Shown here: piece after piece, positions 60,539-64,000 of the stretch
Layout: every line of letters starts with the position of its first letter
Position numbering within the stretch: position 1 is the first letter of the stretch
Assembly: GCF_000174435.1 (NCBI RefSeq)
Contig: NZ_ACJN02000002.1
Coordinates: 997,490 to 1,061,489 of the forward strand
Direction: 5' to 3'
DNA: 64,000 nt
DNA from: Desulfonatronospira thiodismutans ASO3-1
GTDB lineage: Bacteria; Desulfobacterota; Desulfovibrionia; Desulfovibrionales; Desulfonatronovibrionaceae
The notes under the pieces: model-generated
Told to the model about the DNA's origin: nothing
The model's input: the letters and a program-made list of their open reading frames with translations, nothing else
The model's database searches: none
Program-made: the position numbers and the translations under genes

Positions 60539-62956
60539 CTAATCCCTGGCTATATCCAGGATGGGCCAGATCTGGTCCATATTTTCCACTGTTTTGACCT
60601 GGATAGTTTTCCTGAGCTCCGGAGGAATTTCATTGAAATCGCGTTTGTTGGAGTCCGGAATAATCACTGTCTTGACCCCGGAAGCCACTGCAGCCAGGAT
60701 TTTTTCCTTGATGCCCCCCACAGGCAGCACTCTGCCGCGAAGGGTGATCTCCCCGGTCATACCTATATCCCCGGGCAAAGGCCTGTCCAGCAGGGCCGAA
60801 ACAAGCGCGGAAACCATGGTCAGCCCGGCTGAAGGACCGTCCTTGGGGGTGGCCCCGGCCGGTACGTGAATGTGTATATCGCGTTTGTCCAGGAGGTCTT
60901 CGTCCAGACCAAGTGTTTTGGCCCGACTGCGGGCGTAGCTTAGAGCCGCCTGGGCGCTTTCCTTCATGACCTCGCCCATCTGGCCGGTGAGTATGAGCTT
61001 GCCCTTGCCCGGCATGAGGCTTACCTCCACATGCAGGATCTCCCCGCCGTAAGCGGTCCAGGCCAGGCCTATGGCCACGCCTGCAGGCAGTTCCTTTTCC
61101 CGGTCCTCGGGCATATACTTGGGTACGCCCAGGAGCTTGTCCACCTTTTTCCTGGTGATGCGAAAGGGGCCTTTTTTGCCTTCAGCCACCTGTCTGGCGA
61201 TTTTGCGGCATACTGCGCCTATTTCGCGCTCCAGGTTCCTGAGGCCCGCCTCCCGGGTATAGTTGCGGATAATCTCTTTTAAGACGCCGTCGCTAAGGGA
61301 GATGTCCTTTTCCTTGAGCCCGCTTTCCTTTATCTGCCTGGGCAGGAGGTATTTACGGGCGATATGCACCTTTTCCTGTTCGGTATAGCCGGGGATGCGG
61401 ATAACCTCCATGCGGTCCAAAAGGGCCGAGGGTATGGTGTCCAGGATATTGGAGGTGCAGATGAACATGACCTTGGACAGGTCGTAGGGGACATTGAGGT
61501 AATGGTCGGTGAAGGAGTGGTTCTGCTCCGGATCCAGAACCTCCAGCAGGGCCGAGGAGGGGTCGCCTCTGAAGTCCGCGCCCACCTTGTCTATTTCGTC
61601 CAGCATAAAGACCGGGTTGACAGAGCCGGCTTCCTTCATGCTCTGGATGATACGTCCGGGCATGGACCCTATGTAGGTCCTGCGGTGGCCGCGAATCTCA
61701 GCCTCATCGCGCATTCCACCCAGAGACATGCGCACGAACTTTCTGTTCAGGGACCTGGCGATGGACTGGCCCAGGGATGTCTTGCCCACGCCGGGGGGGC
61801 CCACAAAGCAGAGGATGGGACCCTTCATCCTGGGGTTCAGCTTGCGCACGCTCAAGTATTCCAGGATCCTTTCCTTGACCTTTTCCAGGTCGTAGTGGTC
61901 ATCGTTTAATATTTTCTGGGCCTCTTTTATATCCAGGCGGTCCTTGGTCTTCTTCTTCCAGGGGATTTCCACCAGCCATTCCAGGTATGTCCTGGCCACA
62001 GTGGACTCGGCTGAATCGGGGTGCATGTTTTCCAGCCTCTGGAGCTGTTTTTCTGCCTCTTTCATCACCTTGGCCGGGAGCCTGGCCTTTTTGAGGGACT
62101 CGCGCAGCTGCTCCAGGTCATCACCGCTCTCGGTGACATCGCCCAGTTCCTTGCGGATGGCTTTTAGCTGCTCCCGGAGGAAATATTCGCGCTGGGCCTT
62201 GTCCATGCCCTCCTTGGCCATGTTCTGGATCTTGGCCTGCATTGAGGCCACCTCCACCTCGCGCACCAGCTGCTCGTTGACCATCTTCAGGCGCTGCAGA
62301 GGATCGTCGCACTCCAGGATCTGCTGGGCATCGGCGGGCTTCATCCTCAGGTTGGAGGCCACAAGGTCGGCCAGGCGGCCCGGATCGTCCACACTGTTTA
62401 AAACGGCCATGATCTCTGAAGCATCCACACCGCGAAGACCCAGGAGCTTTTCACTCTGCTCCCGGGCGGCCCGCAGAAGGGCTTCGGACTCGGAAGTGGG
62501 ATCGGTAAATTCCTTGTCCTTGATCACGTCTATTTCCACGATATCCATGGGATCCGTCTGGACGAATCTGCGGATCCTGGCCTTGTTGATGCCCTGGACC
62601 AGGACCTTGAGGCGGCCGTCGGGCATTTTCAGCATGCGCATGATCATGACCACGGTACCGGTCTGGTACAGGTCGTCCGGACCAGGATTTTCCACCTGTT
62701 CATCTTTCTGGGTGCTGATAAGCAGGTAGCGGTTGTTGTTCAGGGCGTGGTCAATGGCCTGGATGCTTTTGTCCCGCCCCACGAAAAGGGGAAGGATCAT
62801 GTAGTTGAAAACCACAATATCGCGCACCGGCAGAAGCGGCAGGCTGGAGGGTATCTCCAGCTCTGACTCCTGGCCCGAGCTCTCAGACTTTGGGTTGTCT
62901 TCCGCGGGATTAACTATCTCCCCGGGTTCGGCGAAAAATATCTTATCATCGCTCAT
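60539..62956 (-). CDS. lon: ATP-dependent protease Lon
   Basis: An 805-residue LonA. N-terminal substrate domain (PLLPVRDIVVFNYMILPLFVGR), coiled middle, AAA+ ATPase with Walker A GPPGVGKTSLG near residue 385 and Walker B FMLDEIDKV, and the protease domain with catalytic Ser in TPKDGPSAGLTM near 695 and Lys in GGIKEKILAA near 740. Cytoplasmic quality-control and regulatory protease. CAGGAG precedes the ATG. No CIRCE or HrcA site was seen upstream. Converges on the HD gene. Confidence 0.96.
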   Translation of the reverse strand: MSDDKIFFAEPGEIVNPAEDNPKSESSGQESELEIPSSLPLLPVRDIVVFNYMILPLFVGRDKSIQAIDHALNNNRYLLISTQKDEQVENPGPDDLYQTGTVVMIMRMLKMPDGRLKVLVQGINKARIRRFVQTDPMDIVEIDVIKDKEFTDPTSESEALLRAAREQSEKLLGLRGVDASEIMAVLNSVDDPGRLADLVASNLRMKPADAQQILECDDPLQRLKMVNEQLVREVEVASMQAKIQNMAKEGMDKAQREYFLREQLKAIRKELGDVTESGDDLEQLRESLKKARLPAKVMKEAEKQLQRLENMHPDSAESTVARTYLEWLVEIPWKKKTKDRLDIKEAQKILNDDHYDLEKVKERILEYLSVRKLNPRMKGPILCFVGPPGVGKTSLGQSIARSLNRKFVRMSLGGMRDEAEIRGHRRTYIGSMPGRIIQSMKEAGSVNPVFMLDEIDKVGADFRGDPSSALLEVLDPEQNHSFTDHYLNVPYDLSKVMFICTSNILDTIPSALLDRMEVIRIPGYTEQEKVHIARKYLLPRQIKESGLKEKDISLSDGVLKEIIRNYTREAGLRNLEREIGAVCRKIARQVAEGKKGPFRITRKKVDKLLGVPKYMPEDREKELPAGVAIGLAWTAYGGEILHVEVSLMPGKGKLILTGQMGEVMKESAQAALSYARSRAKTLGLDEDLLDKRDIHIHVPAGATPKDGPSAGLTMVSALVSALLDRPLPGDIGMTGEITLRGRVLPVGGIKEKILAAVASGVKTVIIPDSNKRDFNEIPPELRKTIQVKTVENMDQIWPILDIARD

Positions 62957-63018
62957 GGCAAGTTTTCTCCTGAAAAAATGTATACCGGGTGTCCGGTTTC
63001 TGGACGCAAAAAACTGTG

Positions 63019-63051
63019 ATCAGGCCCTGCAGGCGCTCAGCCGGGCCTGAT
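63019..63051. repeat. Inverted repeat upstream of lon
   Basis: ATCAGGCCC and GGGCCTGAT separated by 15 bases. On the minus strand the stem is followed by CACAGTTTTTT, so it may end the acylphosphatase transcript. Confidence 0.4.
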
Positions 63052-63157
63052 TTTCAATTGTAAGCTGTATCGGGCATTAGTCAAGCTCGTCAGCGCAAAT
63101 ATCGCACTGGACGTGCTTCAATGCAAAGAAGCTTTTTTTCTCGAGGATGATGCAGGC

Positions 63158-63427
63158 TTACCTGATCTCGAATTTGGAATAGGTCTTGTCGTATTCCATG
63201 TCCTCGCACTTGATGTCTTTTACTTCGCTCATGGAAGAGCCCTGGATAAGTCTTTTCTTGAATTCGGCCAGGGCATTCTCATCCCCCTGGGCCAGGACTT
63301 CCACCCGGCCATCGTGCAGGTTTCTTACCCAGCCTTTTACTCCCAGGCTTTGAGCCTGTTCTTGGGTCCAGGATCTGAAAAAAACGCCTTGAACCTTGCC
63401 GCTGAGTATACAATGCATGGAATTCAT
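63158..63427 (-). CDS. acyP: Acylphosphatase
   Basis: An 89-residue protein with the acylphosphatase signature GKVQGVFFRSW (catalytic Arg18) and GVKGWVRNLHDGRVEVLAQG (catalytic Asn). It hydrolyses carboxyl-phosphate bonds. AGGAGA precedes the ATG at 63427. It lies between radC and lon on the same strand, with short gaps. Confidence 0.92.
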   Translation of the reverse strand: MNSMHCILSGKVQGVFFRSWTQEQAQSLGVKGWVRNLHDGRVEVLAQGDENALAEFKKRLIQGSSMSEVKDIKCEDMEYDKTYSKFEIR

Positions 63428-63511
63428 AGATTTTCTCCTGTTGGTTTTTGGCGTTGGACAAATTGAGGGGCCTGCAGCAGTCTGCTGACCGGCCCGGGCT
63501 ATTGAGAGTTA

Positions 63512-64000
63512 TTAAAGAAAACCGTGTTCCTGAAAACTGAAAAAACTGTCCTCGGAAATAATCACATGGTCCAGAAGCCTTACTCCCAGGGCTGTTGATA
63601 CCTCCCTGATTTTTCTGGTCAGTTCCCGGTCCTGAAAAGAGGGGTGCGGGTCGCCACCGGGATGGTTGTGCAGCAGAATAACCCCGCTGGCCCTTTTTTC
63701 CAGGGCAACCGTGAGGATTTCCCTGGGGAAGACCGGAGCCTGATCCACTGTGCCCCGGCTCATTTTTTCAAAGTCAATCAGCCGGTTTTTATTGTCCACC
63801 ATGATGGCCCAGAATTCTTCTATGGACTTGAATTGAAGCCTGGACCGGGCCAGGCGGGCCACCTTTTCCGGGGAGTCCAGGGTGCTTCTGGTACTAAGTC
63901 CGGACCTGTCCGTCCTGGCCCAGAATTCTCCCCAGAGTCTAAAAAATGTAATAATACCCGGACCGATGCCGTCAATAGCCTGCAGGTCGCCGGGCCTTGC
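63512..64000 (-). CDS. radC: RadC-family protein, N-terminally truncated by window edge
   Basis: The frame is open from the right edge to the stop at 63512 (162 residues visible). A helix-hairpin-helix remnant LQAIDGIGPG lies at the visible N-terminus and the JAB/MPN metalloprotease-like domain at the end, with ILLHNHPGGDPHPS as the metal motif and an upstream Glu. A GTG at 63862 is an internal codon, not the start. RadC proteins were once linked to DNA repair, but their role is unsettled. Confidence 0.9.
   Translation of the reverse strand, partial: ARPGDLQAIDGIGPGIITFFRLWGEFWARTDRSGLSTRSTLDSPEKVARLARSRLQFKSIEEFWAIMVDNKNRLIDFEKMSRGTVDQAPVFPREILTVALEKRASGVILLHNHPGGDPHPSFQDRELTRKIREVSTALGVRLLDHVIISEDSFFSFQEHGFL

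Noticed and set aside
62957-63100. CIRCE/HrcA heat-shock operator before lon
   Set aside because: No TTAGCACTC-N9-GAGTGCTAA-like sequence; only an unrelated inverted repeat.

Overview
This 64 kb window is ordinary bacterial chromosome with a gene set that points to a sulfate-reducing deltaproteobacterium (Desulfobacterota), most likely Desulfovibrionales. The pointers are a split Mrp-type antiporter cluster, two-subunit 2-oxoacid:acceptor oxidoreductase, rubrerythrin-like protein, futalosine-route menaquinone enzyme MqnE, a Ccm cytochrome c system whose CcmE carries C-x3-Y instead of H-x3-Y and which lacks CcmG/CcmH next to it, and metX-metW-metY sulfhydrylation genes. A soda-lake or saline habitat would fit the large Mrp cluster, but that is inference. 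No rRNA, tRNA, CRISPR, prophage or intact insertion sequence was seen.

Layout. 1-6302 (minus): cation/proton antiporter operon mrpE-F-G, MbhD-like, MbhE-like, mrpB-C-D, a second D-type subunit, a small membrane protein and a third D-type subunit cut by the window edge. 6.6-12.3 kb (plus): exported M14-type carboxypeptidase, rubrerythrin-like protein, korAB, exported thioredoxin-like protein and exported peroxiredoxin. 12.4-22.4 kb (plus): DUF2062 protein, rsmA, HU, a candidate structured RNA with a strong terminator, then rpsU-mutS2-dnaG-rpoD (the macromolecular synthesis operon with mutS2 inserted), an exported nuclease and a small protein. 22.5-25.6 kb (minus): BPL_N-type protein, metW, metX. 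26.1-28.4 kb (plus): metY, fdhD. 28.4-30.7 kb (minus): pyrB-pyrC.

30.9-38.4 kb (plus): rimO, rpsA, sppA, mqnE, a flavoprotein and a CNNM/CBS membrane protein, mostly overlapping. 38.6-44.6 kb (plus): ccmE-F-A-B-C-D plus a TPR protein, interrupted by two short non-coding elements with terminal inverted repeats and 8-bp target-site duplications. 44.7-51 kb (plus): guaB-guaA, tatB-tatC, hisB-lipoprotein-hisA. 51-54.7 kb (minus): a polyamine operon (pyruvoyl arginine decarboxylase, agmatinase-like, deoxyhypusine-synthase-like) and rplM-rpsI. 54.8-60.2 kb (plus): a polar amino acid ABC transporter, an EamA transporter and an HD-domain protein. 60.5-64 kb (minus): lon, acylphosphatase and a truncated radC.

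The most interesting signals are non-coding: nested inverted-repeat elements (19.36, 42.62, 43.55 and perhaps 60.26 kb), degenerate G-rich word repeats placed directly behind stop codons, a 13-copy 9-bp tandem array that runs through the fdhD stop codon, and a 6S-sized rod-like RNA candidate behind the HU gene.
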